From the NCBI GenBank assembly GCA_905480575.1, contig CAJQQZ010000020.1, positions 1-64,000 of the forward strand: a DNA stretch of 64,000 nucleotides, in the 5' to 3' direction. Below are positions 51,377 to 60,467 of this stretch, piece by piece (within the stretch, counting starts at the first letter, position 1; each line of letters begins with the position of its first letter). The position numbers and the translations under genes are program-made. This DNA is from an uncultured Alphaproteobacteria bacterium. GTDB taxonomy: Bacteria > Pseudomonadota > Alphaproteobacteria > UBA7985 > CAJQQZ01. The notes below the pieces were generated by a model. It worked only from the letters and a program-made list of their open reading frames with translations. It was not told the origin of the DNA and made no database searches.

Positions 51377-52546
51377 CTAGCAATCAAGCTCATAATGTTT
51401 AATGAATTCTCGGTCCGGTTCAACACCGATCCCAGGAGCAGTCGGGACAGCCACGCAACCCTCATTTTCGGCAACTTGTTTCTGGATCGAGAGCGGTTCG
51501 ACCAGCAGGTCATCGCGGAATTTGTTATCCGTCGTATCAAACTCTAACCACGGCTCCCAAGGATGAAGACCACCAGGCATTGGCGGCATCGCAGCAAGTA
51601 GCTGAAGATTCGTAGCAACCGCAATGGCTGATCCCCAGACGTGGTTAATCACCGGGGTGAAGTGGGCATGGGCCAAAGCCATCACGCGCAAATATTCAGT
51701 GATGCCACCAAGGGCACAAACTTCCGGCTGAGCGATATCGAGGCACCGTGTTTCCAGAAGTTTTCGCCAGCCCCAACGATTAAATTCTGCTTCACCACCC
51801 GAAATATTGGTCTTCAGTCCGGCCCGCAGTTCTTTGTACCCATCGAGATCTTCAGGCGCCACCGGCTCTTCAAACCAATAGGCTTCCATCTCATCGAGCG
51901 CACGTCCAACATAAAAAGCGTCGGATGTTGTGTAACAATGGTTGGCATCAACCATGAAGGGGAAGTCATCACCAACACCAGCGCGCACCGCCGCTGCCAA
52001 CTTGACGTCAGGCCTTGGACCGAAGCCGACCTTCATCTTGGTGGCTTTGAATCCCATGCCTTTGATCGCTGCTGCTTCATCCTTAAAACGTGCCGCCAGT
52101 GAATCTGTATCTTCCTGACGCAGCATCATGCCATATCCGTAGACAGCAACCTTGTCACGATGATTGCCACCAATCAGCTTGGAAATCGGCAACCCAGCGA
52201 TCTTACCAACCAAGTCCCAAAGGGCAATATCGACGCCAGACAAAGACTGCATCGACATGCCCTTTTGTCCGTGGTCTCTCAGCAAATTGTAGACCTTGTG
52301 CCAAAGCACATCTCTGTCGAGGGGATCAGCACCCAAGATCATCGGCTGAATGACCTTCTCAACAATACCCTTGTTCGCTATTGCGATGTTTCCAGGGCCA
52401 AAACACTCGCCCCAACCAGTCAAACCTTCGTCAGTTTCAACCTCAACAAGATGGGCCGTGCGTTGATTATAGTACTGTTGAGAATAGCCGAGCTCTTCCG
52501 GCATATCGTAGCGAAGAATGTGGCTTGTAACTTTGGTGATTTTCAT
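51377..52546 (-). CDS. Enolase-superfamily enzyme, galactarolactone cycloisomerase/galactonate dehydratase-like
   Basis: A 389-residue member of the mandelate racemase subgroup. KMKVGFG carries the KxK catalytic lysines, and the metal ligands lie in MVDANHCYT, FEEPVAPED and SGGEAEF. The His/Asp dyad is in VINHVWG and upstream. The sequence runs parallel to the Agrobacterium D-galactarolactone cycloisomerase over most of its length (WGECFGPG, MSMQSLSGVDIALWDL, HPWEPWLEFD). With the kinase and aldolase genes downstream, it probably makes the 2-keto-3-deoxy acid. Galactonate dehydratase activity is the main alternative. Confidence 0.88.
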   Translation of the reverse strand: MKITKVTSHILRYDMPEELGYSQQYYNQRTAHLVEVETDEGLTGWGECFGPGNIAIANKGIVEKVIQPMILGADPLDRDVLWHKVYNLLRDHGQKGMSMQSLSGVDIALWDLVGKIAGLPISKLIGGNHRDKVAVYGYGMMLRQEDTDSLAARFKDEAAAIKGMGFKATKMKVGFGPRPDVKLAAAVRAGVGDDFPFMVDANHCYTTSDAFYVGRALDEMEAYWFEEPVAPEDLDGYKELRAGLKTNISGGEAEFNRWGWRKLLETRCLDIAQPEVCALGGITEYLRVMALAHAHFTPVINHVWGSAIAVATNLQLLAAMPPMPGGLHPWEPWLEFDTTDNKFRDDLLVEPLSIQKQVAENEGCVAVPTAPGIGVEPDREFIKHYELDC

Positions 52547-52673
52547 TGAGCTTACCTCTGTTCTTTTAATCTTTTAAACTATCTTAGCCTCAAATGGGTA
52601 GGCCATTTTGAAAGCCGCAATTGCTTAGTCGTGGCTAGGCCGTTATCTTGCTGCCAAACAAGGAGAAAGCATC

Positions 52674-53420
52674 ATGTCAAAGCCAATCGCCCTCATCACT
52701 GGAGCCTCTTCAGGTATCGGACGCGCCACCGCAAGAACCTTTCTAGACGGTGGGTACACAACTATCGTAACAGCCAGGAGGGTTGAAGCTTTGCAGGAAA
52801 CTCTGGATGGACATGCGAACGGTTTTGCTATTCCGGCCGACATGACTAAGCCCGATGAAGTCCAGGCCTTGTTTGCACAGATCAAAAAGGACCACGGCCG
52901 CCTGGATGTTACATTTAACAATGCGGGTGCCGGTGTCCCTGGCAAGTCTGTCGAAGAGTTGAGCTGGGAAGAATGGCGTCACGTCATGGGTGTCAACATT
53001 GATGGTGTTTTCCTTTCCACCAAATACGCGTTCGAGCTGATGCGTGATCAAGATCCGCAAGGTGGCCGCATCATCAACAACGGCTCTGTCTCCTCCTATG
53101 TTCCCCGCCCCGGCTCGGCCCCCTACACAGCCTCCAAGCACGCTGTTCAAGGCCTGACCCGTTCAACCAGCTTAGACGGTCGTAAGTACAACATCGCTTG
53201 TGGCCAGATCGATATCGGCAACGCAGCCTCAGAAATGACAGTGAAAATGGCTTCTGGTCCGGGTGTCCCGCAGGCAGATGGCTCTATGAGCCAGGAACCT
53301 GTGATGGACGTGCAGCATGTCGCCGATGCGGTACTCAACATGGCTAACTTGCCGTTAGATGCCAATGTTCTGTTCATGACAATCATGGCAACTAAGATGC
53401 CATACGTCGGACGCGGATAA
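52674..53420 (+). CDS. SDR family oxidoreductase
   Basis: A 248-residue classical SDR with TGASSGIGRA (residues 9-18), NNAGAG and a YTASK catalytic pair. AAGGAG precedes the ATG at good spacing. It is transcribed away from the galactarolactone cycloisomerase-like gene across a 127-nt gap, so the two may share control. The substrate is unknown; a sugar or sugar acid is likely from context. Confidence 0.85.
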   Translation: MSKPIALITGASSGIGRATARTFLDGGYTTIVTARRVEALQETLDGHANGFAIPADMTKPDEVQALFAQIKKDHGRLDVTFNNAGAGVPGKSVEELSWEEWRHVMGVNIDGVFLSTKYAFELMRDQDPQGGRIINNGSVSSYVPRPGSAPYTASKHAVQGLTRSTSLDGRKYNIACGQIDIGNAASEMTVKMASGPGVPQADGSMSQEPVMDVQHVADAVLNMANLPLDANVLFMTIMATKMPYVGRG

Positions 53421-53454
53421 CCAGCGTTAACGGGAATTGTAGGGAAACTAGCGA

Positions 53455-53982
53455 CTAGCGAATAAACTGATCGACATAATCCGCGCCTAGCCCGACTTCC
53501 TCGTAGTGCTTGCGGCACATTTCGATCTTGGTGAAGACGTCTTCATAGCCAGTGACTTTGCCATAAGGGTCAACGTAGACCATCATACCGTTCACCTGGA
53601 AATAAGTGATCATTTCCTTCACGTCGTCTGGCACAACGAGAGTATGGGTTTCACCTGGTGGCTCATAGACGTAGCCACCCTCTTCGGCTACCCAGTCGTG
53701 CTCCAGATAATGCCAGCGCCCCTTAAGAACAAAGCCATGCACACCCTGTGGGTGACGGTGACGGGATAAGACGCCCGACTGACGAACCCTCAGCAAATTC
53801 ATCCAATAGCCCTGCGAACGGTTCAAACAAAGCGGGCGAAATGACACTGTTTCTGTTTGCGGCACCCAGATACGTTCATCGGATGTTGCCGCATTTGGAA
53901 CAACGATTTCCTCCTGCGCATCCAATGGGAAAGGCAATTGGTAGGGCATTCTTGGATCGTATTCTTGATCTTGGTTTGACAT
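53455..53982 (-). CDS. Cupin protein, 2,4'-dihydroxyacetophenone dioxygenase-like
   Basis: A 175-residue cupin. The metal ligands are probably in RHRHPQGVHGFVLKGRW and in ETHTL. The overall sequence resembles 2,4'-dihydroxyacetophenone dioxygenase-type cupins. Those cleave an aryl-carbonyl bond, but members in sugar operons may instead bind sugars or act as isomerases. It lies 23 nt downstream of the SDR gene at 54006-54716 on the same strand. Confidence 0.75.
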   Translation of the reverse strand: MSNQDQEYDPRMPYQLPFPLDAQEEIVVPNAATSDERIWVPQTETVSFRPLCLNRSQGYWMNLLRVRQSGVLSRHRHPQGVHGFVLKGRWHYLEHDWVAEEGGYVYEPPGETHTLVVPDDVKEMITYFQVNGMMVYVDPYGKVTGYEDVFTKIEMCRKHYEEVGLGADYVDQFIR

Positions 53983-54005
53983 TTTAATTCCTAGAATAGA
54001 GCTAG

Positions 54006-54716
54006 TTAAACGGCGGCGTAACCGCCGTCGACGTTGTAAAGAGAGCCCGTGAGGAAACCGGCTTTTTCAGACAGCAGCCAAGCAACCATCTCCCCAACTT
54101 CTGACGGAGTGCCCCACCGCCCCATGGGTGTTCGATTAACAATGGGATCATTGTGCACTGGATCGGCTCTAAGAGCGTCAGTAAGTTCAGTAGCGATCCA
54201 GCCGGGCGCAACGGCATTGACACGCACGCCTTCCGGCGCCCATTTCGAGGCCAATGATTTAGTCAACAAAGCCACACCGCCTTTCGAGGCTGAGTAAGCT
54301 GGAACCATCGCACCACCAAAGTAGCTGCGCATTGATGCCGTGTTAACAATTGAACCTTTGGCTTTCACCAGTTTTTCATGTGCCGCCATACAACATCGCA
54401 TTGTTCCCGTCAGGTTCACGTCAATCACTTTTTGGAACACGTCGATATCGAACTCTGCCTCACGCATGATGATGCCTGCGCAATTGACCAAGCCATCGAG
54501 TTGATCGAATTGGTCGAAAAATGCCAAAACCTGATCATTGTCAGTCACATCAAGCAACTGACAATCGACAGCCTCGCCAAGTTTCGATGCACGAAAACCT
54601 TCGATTTCCTGTTCACTCACAGTGGCCGCAGTTACATGCCAACCGTTTTCCACTAAAACAGAAGTTACACCAGCTCCAATGCCTCTCGTTCCTCCAGTCA
54701 CAACAGCTCGTTTCAA
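54006..54716 (-). CDS. SDR family oxidoreductase
   Basis: A 236-residue classical SDR. TGGTRGIGAG (about residues 8-17) binds NAD(P), NCAGII is present, and YSASKGG carries the catalytic Tyr and Lys. The start is TTG at 54716, with AAAGGAG 7 nt upstream; no better ATG is available. It lies upstream of the cupin gene and downstream of boxR on the same strand (41 nt). Its substrate is unknown, so it may belong to either the sugar-acid or the aromatic gene set. Confidence 0.83.
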   Translation of the reverse strand: MKRAVVTGGTRGIGAGVTSVLVENGWHVTAATVSEQEIEGFRASKLGEAVDCQLLDVTDNDQVLAFFDQFDQLDGLVNCAGIIMREAEFDIDVFQKVIDVNLTGTMRCCMAAHEKLVKAKGSIVNTASMRSYFGGAMVPAYSASKGGVALLTKSLASKWAPEGVRVNAVAPGWIATELTDALRADPVHNDPIVNRTPMGRWGTPSEVGEMVAWLLSEKAGFLTGSLYNVDGGYAAV

Positions 54717-54757
54717 AGTAGATCTCCTTTGGCTCTCGTTATCGGAGAACTAGTCGG

Positions 54758-55534
54758 TTACCTGAACAAAGCAACCAGCTGCTCCAGATTATTTTCAATT
54801 GATTTTCCACTGGTATCGACAGTCGCGTCTGCCAATTGATACATGTCTTCACGACTGGTCAGAATTCGCTTCAATTCTGCCATCGCGCCGGGGTTTCCAG
54901 CCATGGGGCGGCTGTCCCCTTGAGCCCGCACTCTTTCCATATGTTCTTCTGGAGAGGCCTTAAGCCAGACCGTTCTAAACGCGTGCCGAAGGGTTGCAAA
55001 AGTGGGGGGAGATGATACGATCCCACCGCCAACAGCTAGTACGATCCGATTACTACGGTCAACCAAGGCATCCAACGCCTTGCTTTCAAGTTCACGGTAT
55101 CCTTCTTGACCATAAAGCGCGATGACTTCGGAAACTGGCATTCCGCTTTGCTCTTCGATGACTGTGTTAAGCTCAACAAAGTCTAGAGAAAGACAGTCTG
55201 CTAACCTTCGCCCAAGCGTTGATTTACCAGCCCCTCTTAAGCCAATGAGAGCAATAGAGTGCTCCATTTTCTTCTTAGTCGGCTGGTCAGACAGTAAATC
55301 TTGGGGTTGGACACCCAAAGCCTTAGAAATTCGGTAAAGGAAAGCAACAGAGATATTCCCGGCTCCGCTTTCCAGCTGAGCTAGATAGCGCTCAGAAACA
55401 CCTGATATTTGCGATAGTTTTTTCCGCGAAATCGACCTTTGACCGCGCAGCATTCTGACCTTATCCCCTATCGAGCACAGAAATGCGGAGAGCTCTTCTT
55501 TCTCCGCCGAAGGACGGGAATTCATCTGATTCAT
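54758..55534 (-). CDS. boxR: BoxR/BzdR-type regulator of the benzoyl-CoA pathway
   Basis: A 258-residue regulator with two parts. Residues 20-75 are an XRE-type helix-turn-helix (KLSQISGVSERYLAQLESG). Residues 90-258 resemble shikimate kinase, with the P-loop GLRGAGKST at 98-106. This combination is specific to BoxR/BzdR regulators, which sense benzoyl-CoA and repress their operons. It lies 9 nt behind boxA and is co-oriented. A TGCA-N6-TGCA site for it is present upstream of boxC (59948-59961). Confidence 0.95.
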   Translation of the reverse strand: MNQMNSRPSAEKEELSAFLCSIGDKVRMLRGQRSISRKKLSQISGVSERYLAQLESGAGNISVAFLYRISKALGVQPQDLLSDQPTKKKMEHSIALIGLRGAGKSTLGRRLADCLSLDFVELNTVIEEQSGMPVSEVIALYGQEGYRELESKALDALVDRSNRIVLAVGGGIVSSPPTFATLRHAFRTVWLKASPEEHMERVRAQGDSRPMAGNPGAMAELKRILTSREDMYQLADATVDTSGKSIENNLEQLVALFR

Positions 55535-55543
55535 CCCAGCAGC

Positions 55544-56737
55544 CTAATAGGTCTCAACATGATAACGGCCTTCTTCGCGCATCTTGCTCTTCACCGCTTC
55601 CCAACCACCATCTATGGGACCAGCTATCTGTGAAAGCGCTGCTTCAACGCCCTCTTCCATTGCACGTAATCCACAGATGTAGATGTGAGCTTTTGGCTCC
55701 TTTAGGAAAGAAAGCACCTCATCTTTACGATCCAGTAATTCATCTTGAACGTAGCGTTTCGATTTCCCTTCCACACGACTAAGAACCAGGTATTTACGGA
55801 GAAAACCATCTGGAATTTTCTTCAGCGGCCCAAAGTACGGGAGCGAAGCCTCGGTTCGCGCGCCAAATACCAACGTCATTGAGTCGGTTAGATCTGGACT
55901 CGTCCTTTGCCGGTTCATGGTGAAAGCGCGAAACGGTGCTGAGCCTGTACCGGTGCAGATCATCAGCATCTTTGCCTCTGGGTCATTGGGCATTAGGAAC
56001 GTCGAACCGAATGGTCCTGTGATCTGAATCTTATCGCCCTGTTGAAGGTCGCAAAGGTAGTTAGAGCAAAGCCCTTTGTCTTCTCGTTTTACCGTCAGCG
56101 AAAAGTTGTTGTAATTCGGCCGTTCACCATCACGCGGGCTAGAGATTGAATAGAGGCGTGGCAAGTGTGCCTTTCCTGCGTCATCGACACCCGGTGCAAT
56201 GACACCAACGGACTGCCCCTCTAGCAGCGGCAGCGGAACCGAACCAGCATCCAAAATCAGATGGCGAACGTCATGCTCAGGGTCATCGGTCAGGCGATAG
56301 TTGCCCTGGATCGTAACCTCAATTGGTTTCCCCAAGTTGTAGAGATTGATGGTTGGTTTGGAGGCAGAATCTGGTGCTTTAGTTTTACCCCCTGCCCCCG
56401 AATGCGCTTCCGCTAAGAGGTTTGCAATTTCATCATCCAGCGCCTCAATCGTGCTCTCATCACCCCCTTCTTCCGTTTCGAATTCTTCTTGGTTTGGCAA
56501 CTCTTCAAACTCAAACTGCTCCTCAACCGTATAGGGCGTAGAGACAACGCGCCACTCGTCAATCGATCCGGTTGGACAGACAGGGATGCAGTCCATGCAG
56601 TAATTGCATTTCTCGAAATCCACGACCACATTGTCATCGTTATGCGTGATCGCTTCAATCGGACAAGTGTTCTCGCAAGTATAACAACGGATACAGATCT
56701 CTGGGTCAATCAAGTGCTGTTTAGCAAATTGTGACAT
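55544..56737 (-). CDS. boxA: Benzoyl-CoA 2,3-epoxidase reductase subunit BoxA
   Basis: About 397 residues. The N terminus is a two-[4Fe-4S] ferredoxin (CIRCYTCENTCP and CNYCMDCIPVCP). An acidic linker (about residues 70-100) is followed by an FNR-type FAD/NADPH domain, with RLYSISSPR, GTGSAPFRAF and a C-terminal EGRYHVETY. It passes electrons from NADPH to BoxB. The ATG at 56737 was chosen because AAGGGTG lies about 8 nt upstream; the apparent GTG start at 56746 is closer to the BoxB stop. Length is slightly below the usual BoxA. Confidence 0.95.
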   Translation of the reverse strand: MSQFAKQHLIDPEICIRCYTCENTCPIEAITHNDDNVVVDFEKCNYCMDCIPVCPTGSIDEWRVVSTPYTVEEQFEFEELPNQEEFETEEGGDESTIEALDDEIANLLAEAHSGAGGKTKAPDSASKPTINLYNLGKPIEVTIQGNYRLTDDPEHDVRHLILDAGSVPLPLLEGQSVGVIAPGVDDAGKAHLPRLYSISSPRDGERPNYNNFSLTVKREDKGLCSNYLCDLQQGDKIQITGPFGSTFLMPNDPEAKMLMICTGTGSAPFRAFTMNRQRTSPDLTDSMTLVFGARTEASLPYFGPLKKIPDGFLRKYLVLSRVEGKSKRYVQDELLDRKDEVLSFLKEPKAHIYICGLRAMEEGVEAALSQIAGPIDGGWEAVKSKMREEGRYHVETY

Positions 56738-56748
56738 GCTGAACACCC

Positions 56749-58200
56749 TTATGCCATATGAAGCTTAACGTACTCGAAATCCCCAGGCAGACCATCGATG
56801 CCGACTTTTGGCGCCGAAATCCAGCTGGCATATTTGCCAGGCTCACTGCATGGAGCCATTAAAGACTGAATGAAGTCGCCGTCAGCTTTCGACGGCAACC
56901 AATCAGCAATCTTTGAATCGTAATCAGCTTGCGAGAGCATATTGCCTTCTGGATCAATGGGCTGGCCTTTGAACACACCAATGGCTCGGTTGAAACCTTC
57001 ATGGGGCATTGTCATTTCAAATTTAACGCCGGATTTTTCGATCACTTTATTCCAGCGCTTCACGCCGCCGGCGGCGTCTTTCTTGTAATCATCGCGCAGG
57101 CGCATGTTGATCGCTGTTAAGGCCGGAGCATCAACCATTTTGATTTCTCCATCGACCATCTTCACAACTGGATATGTCGCATCAGTAAGCTTGTGATCAT
57201 CGTCTAGGCGATGCTCCATAAACCGACCTTTGATACCGGAGTTAAAGGCGTTAGCAGCGTTGGTTGAGACCTCTTGCCCGAACAGATCCAGTGAAAGCGT
57301 ATAGTGCATATTGAGCTTCTTCTGGATCGTCGGCAGATCAATGACACCTAGATCACGGATTTTGTTGATCTCATAAGGATCTTCAATGCCTGCTTCCTTC
57401 ATCACATCGCACGTTCGTTGAATGACACGCGATACGCCGGTTTCTCCAACAAACATGTGATGCGCTTCTTCCGTCAACATGAAGCGACAAGTGCGAGATA
57501 AAGGATCGAAACCAGACTGCGCCAAGGACTCAAGCTGCATCTTGCCATCACGGTCGGTGAAGTAAGTAAACATGAAGAAAGACAACCAGTCTGGTGTTTC
57601 CTCATTAAAAGCTCCCAACATGCGTGGCGCTTCCTCAGAGCCCGACGAACGCCGCAACAAATCATCAGCTTCTTCACGACCGTTGCGACCGAAGTATTTT
57701 TGCAGCAAATAGACCATCGCCCAAAGGTGTCGCCCCTCTTCTACATTGACCTGAAAGAGGTTTCTCAGATCATACAAAGAAGGAGCCGTCAGCCCCAGGA
57801 ACCGTTGCTGTTCAACAGAGCCCGGTTCAGTGTCCCCCTGGATGACGATGAGGCGTTGAAGCAGAGAACGGTATTCGCCTGGCACTTCCTGCCACGCTGC
57901 CTCGCCAGTATGTTCTCCACAAGGAATCCTACGGTCTTCGACTTCAGGCGCTAGCAAAATACCCCAACGATATTCCGGCATCTTAACATAACCAAATTTC
58001 GCCCAACCTTTTGGATCTACCGAGACGGCAGTGCGAAGATAGACAAGGCTTTCTTGGAATTGTTGTGGAATCAGATCATTCCACCAACTGATATAACCAG
58101 GGTGCCACTTCTCAAGCGCCTTTTGCACGCGCTTGTCAGAAGAAAGGCCGACGTTGTTTGGAATGAGTGTATCGTATTCTACTGTTGAAATGTCTGCCAC
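56749..58200 (-). CDS. boxB: Benzoyl-CoA 2,3-epoxidase oxygenase subunit BoxB
   Basis: A 483-residue diiron oxygenase that epoxidises benzoyl-CoA. The two EExxH-type motifs are EEGRH (154-158) and EEAHH (244-248). Glu125 and Asp216 fall at spacings that fit the known BoxB ligand pattern. The start is GTG at 58200, with AAGGGAA upstream. It is encoded between boxC (24 nt away) and boxA, so the whole epoxidase is in one operon. Length is normal for the family. Confidence 0.96.
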   Translation of the reverse strand: MADISTVEYDTLIPNNVGLSSDKRVQKALEKWHPGYISWWNDLIPQQFQESLVYLRTAVSVDPKGWAKFGYVKMPEYRWGILLAPEVEDRRIPCGEHTGEAAWQEVPGEYRSLLQRLIVIQGDTEPGSVEQQRFLGLTAPSLYDLRNLFQVNVEEGRHLWAMVYLLQKYFGRNGREEADDLLRRSSGSEEAPRMLGAFNEETPDWLSFFMFTYFTDRDGKMQLESLAQSGFDPLSRTCRFMLTEEAHHMFVGETGVSRVIQRTCDVMKEAGIEDPYEINKIRDLGVIDLPTIQKKLNMHYTLSLDLFGQEVSTNAANAFNSGIKGRFMEHRLDDDHKLTDATYPVVKMVDGEIKMVDAPALTAINMRLRDDYKKDAAGGVKRWNKVIEKSGVKFEMTMPHEGFNRAIGVFKGQPIDPEGNMLSQADYDSKIADWLPSKADGDFIQSLMAPCSEPGKYASWISAPKVGIDGLPGDFEYVKLHMA

Positions 58201-58224
58201 GTCTCTGTTCCCTTGCTCTTTGTA

Positions 58225-59889
58225 CTAAACTCTACGGCGGTCAAATTCACCGCGTTTCCCTGAACCATATCGCTGTAAGGCCCCCGCTTCACCAACGGCA
58301 TTGGGCCGTTGGAAAATCCAATTTTGCCAGGCTGTCAAACGTCCAAAAATTCTAGTTTCCATGGTTTCAGGCCCAGCAAAACGCAAATTGGCTTCCATGC
58401 CCGTCATTGCATCAGGAGAGAAACTCGCACGCTCTTCCAAGAAGATCCGAACTTCATCTTCCCAATCGACGTCATCAAAAGCGAAAGTAACCAAACCCAA
58501 CTCTTCCGCATCGACAGCGTTCAGTTCTTCGCCAATTTTGTCCGTAAGCTCGGTCACTGTTTCGGGTTCGCCTAAGAAACGCGTTTCCAAACGGCTCAAG
58601 TCGTTCGCCATAGGGAAACTACCGAAATTGGATTGAGTCAGCGTGATCTTGGCTTCCGGGCGATTGTCCTCTTCGAACTCGCCTTCCATCATGTATGTAC
58701 GGTCAACCGCGAAGAGTATTTCCGCCAAAAAGCCAGCGAAACATGATCCATTCTCGATTAATCCCACCAGAGAGCGAGAGGTCATATCAATGCGTTTTAG
58801 AACGCGTTTCCAATACAGAAGGATCTCTTTGGCCAACCAATCGCTTTCCTGATTTTCAGTCAAGAAACTCTCCTGAGCAGCGACAGCTTCAGGGCTTCCC
58901 ACGGACTTGAAAGTGACGACACCCAACTCCAATTCATTAAATCGAAGATGCAGGATTGCGTCATCCAGCTCGCGTGCCAATCTCATCATCCAGCCGCCAG
59001 CACCCCGACTGTGTAACTCTTCGATTGAACTCGGCACTTCCTCATCAGGACCAGATAAGACTATGGTCGCCAGCCCGTTTGTACGGTCAACTTCGACCTC
59101 GACCACTGAATAGCTAAGAGACCCATCGTCATGAATGGTTCGTTGCAAAGGTGTCAACGCTATTCCTTTACCGGAGAACCCTGATTTCGCGGCCTCTCCA
59201 ACTTCTTGGGACTTGTTTGCTACAAATTCATCGAACTTTGAGTTAGCGACGACTGCATCGACTAAATTCCAATCTTTCGCGCGGCGGCCACGCACACCCT
59301 CCTCGATTGAGCAGAAAACGTCGGCGCGGTCCCGTCTGACTTTGCGTTTGTCGGTCACTCTTGTCAGCCCGCCTGTGCCTGGCAAAACGGCCAGTAAAGG
59401 AACCTCTGGCAAAGAGACAGAAGATGAGCCATCGTCGGTAAGATAAATTTCTTCGCATGCCAACGCCAACTCATAGCCACCGCCTGCACAAGCACCCTTC
59501 ACTGCGGCGAGGTAGTGTTGCCCACTGTCTGTAGACGCAGCTTCGTAAGTGTTTCGCGTTTCATTGGTGAATTTGCAAAAGTTAACTTTGTGAGCATGTT
59601 CTGCGCCACCCAACATTTTGATGTTGGCTCCAGCACAGAAAACCTTCTCTTTGCCTGACTGCATGACCACCGCACCGACCTCCGGGTGCTCAAAGCGCAT
59701 ACGCTGTACAATATCCGCCAATTCAATATCAACGCCGAGATCGTAGGAGTTCAACTTCAGCTCATAGCCGTCAAACAAACCACCGTTTTCATCGACATCC
59801 ATCGTCAATCTGGCAACCGGTCCATCAAAATCAACACGCCAATGCTTGTATTGCGATGGGTCCGTTTGGAAATTGATGACTTTGATCAC
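58225..59889 (-). CDS. boxC: 2,3-epoxybenzoyl-CoA dihydrolase BoxC
   Basis: A 554-residue duplicated crotonase-fold enzyme that opens the epoxide ring and releases formate. The first repeat has SGKEKVFCAGANIKMLG and the oxyanion-hole region KGACAGGGYELALACEEI. SRGAGGWMMRLARELDDAI and a second crotonase-like unit follow. The start is GTG at 59889 with AGGGAG 9 nt upstream. It is the first gene of the box operon, downstream of the BoxR operator. BoxD and a benzoate-CoA ligase are not seen in the window. Confidence 0.96.
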   Translation of the reverse strand: MIKVINFQTDPSQYKHWRVDFDGPVARLTMDVDENGGLFDGYELKLNSYDLGVDIELADIVQRMRFEHPEVGAVVMQSGKEKVFCAGANIKMLGGAEHAHKVNFCKFTNETRNTYEAASTDSGQHYLAAVKGACAGGGYELALACEEIYLTDDGSSSVSLPEVPLLAVLPGTGGLTRVTDKRKVRRDRADVFCSIEEGVRGRRAKDWNLVDAVVANSKFDEFVANKSQEVGEAAKSGFSGKGIALTPLQRTIHDDGSLSYSVVEVEVDRTNGLATIVLSGPDEEVPSSIEELHSRGAGGWMMRLARELDDAILHLRFNELELGVVTFKSVGSPEAVAAQESFLTENQESDWLAKEILLYWKRVLKRIDMTSRSLVGLIENGSCFAGFLAEILFAVDRTYMMEGEFEEDNRPEAKITLTQSNFGSFPMANDLSRLETRFLGEPETVTELTDKIGEELNAVDAEELGLVTFAFDDVDWEDEVRIFLEERASFSPDAMTGMEANLRFAGPETMETRIFGRLTAWQNWIFQRPNAVGEAGALQRYGSGKRGEFDRRRV

Positions 59890-59945
59890 ACTCAGCTCCC
59901 TTAGATCTACTCAATAAATCTATAGTGAACCCAGATCACAAGCAC

Positions 59946-59966
59946 AATGCAATTTACTGCATTATA
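59946..59966 (-). promoter_or_regulatory. Box operon promoter and BoxR operator
   Basis: AATGCA (59946-59951) and TGCATT (59958-59963) are inverted repeats that contain TGCA-N6-TGCA, the pattern described for BzdR/BoxR operators. On the minus strand TATAAT occupies 59966-59961, overlapping the operator, so bound BoxR should block RNA polymerase. The -35 box is weak. The boxC start is 57 nt downstream. The 119-nt gap holds nothing else recognised. Confidence 0.75.
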
Positions 59967-60008
59967 TGACGCCATGGCGAACGGACGCTCGCCTTAGTGT
60001 ATTATAGT

Positions 60009-60467
60009 TCATAATTTCATCATCAATAATTCAACTTCCTGAAAATCCACGCCCATCACCGATAATCCTTTAGCCCCCTGAAAAGCACGAACAAAACACT
60101 CCTCGGCCAAAGTTTTCAATCGCTGCGCAGCTTTGACCTGTCCACACTTCTGCTTCAAAAAAGCATTCGTCAAATGGATCATGCCTTGGAGCAGGAAACG
60201 TTCACGGCTGTTAGGTGCAGCGCGCAACCAGACGGCTTCCCAAACCTCATGAGCCTCCCAGAAGAACCCAACGTCGAACAATCGCAGGCCGAACAGCCAG
60301 GGTATGTTTGCTCCCGAACCGTCACTCAATGTGAGCTCTGGAGCTAAGTTGATAACATGATCCAAGAAGCCTTCTTCATGCCTCCCATTCACCCCTGGCA
60401 AATGGGCGTAGGCTGGTAGGTCTATGCTGTTTGGATCAAGCAACGGATGCCTGCTGAATGAGTGCAT
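60009..60467 (-). CDS. DUF309 domain protein
   Basis: About 152 residues. The family motif FWEAHEVWEAVW (about residues 80-91) and the later LLQGMIHLTNAFLK match DUF309, a small helical domain of unknown function. The gene overlaps the 3' end of the acyl-CoA synthetase gene by 32 nt. The start may be GTG at 60479 or ATG at 60467; neither is decisive. Its function is unknown. Confidence 0.8.
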   Translation of the reverse strand: MHSFSRHPLLDPNSIDLPAYAHLPGVNGRHEEGFLDHVINLAPELTLSDGSGANIPWLFGLRLFDVGFFWEAHEVWEAVWLRAAPNSRERFLLQGMIHLTNAFLKQKCGQVKAAQRLKTLAEECFVRAFQGAKGLSVMGVDFQEVELLMMKL

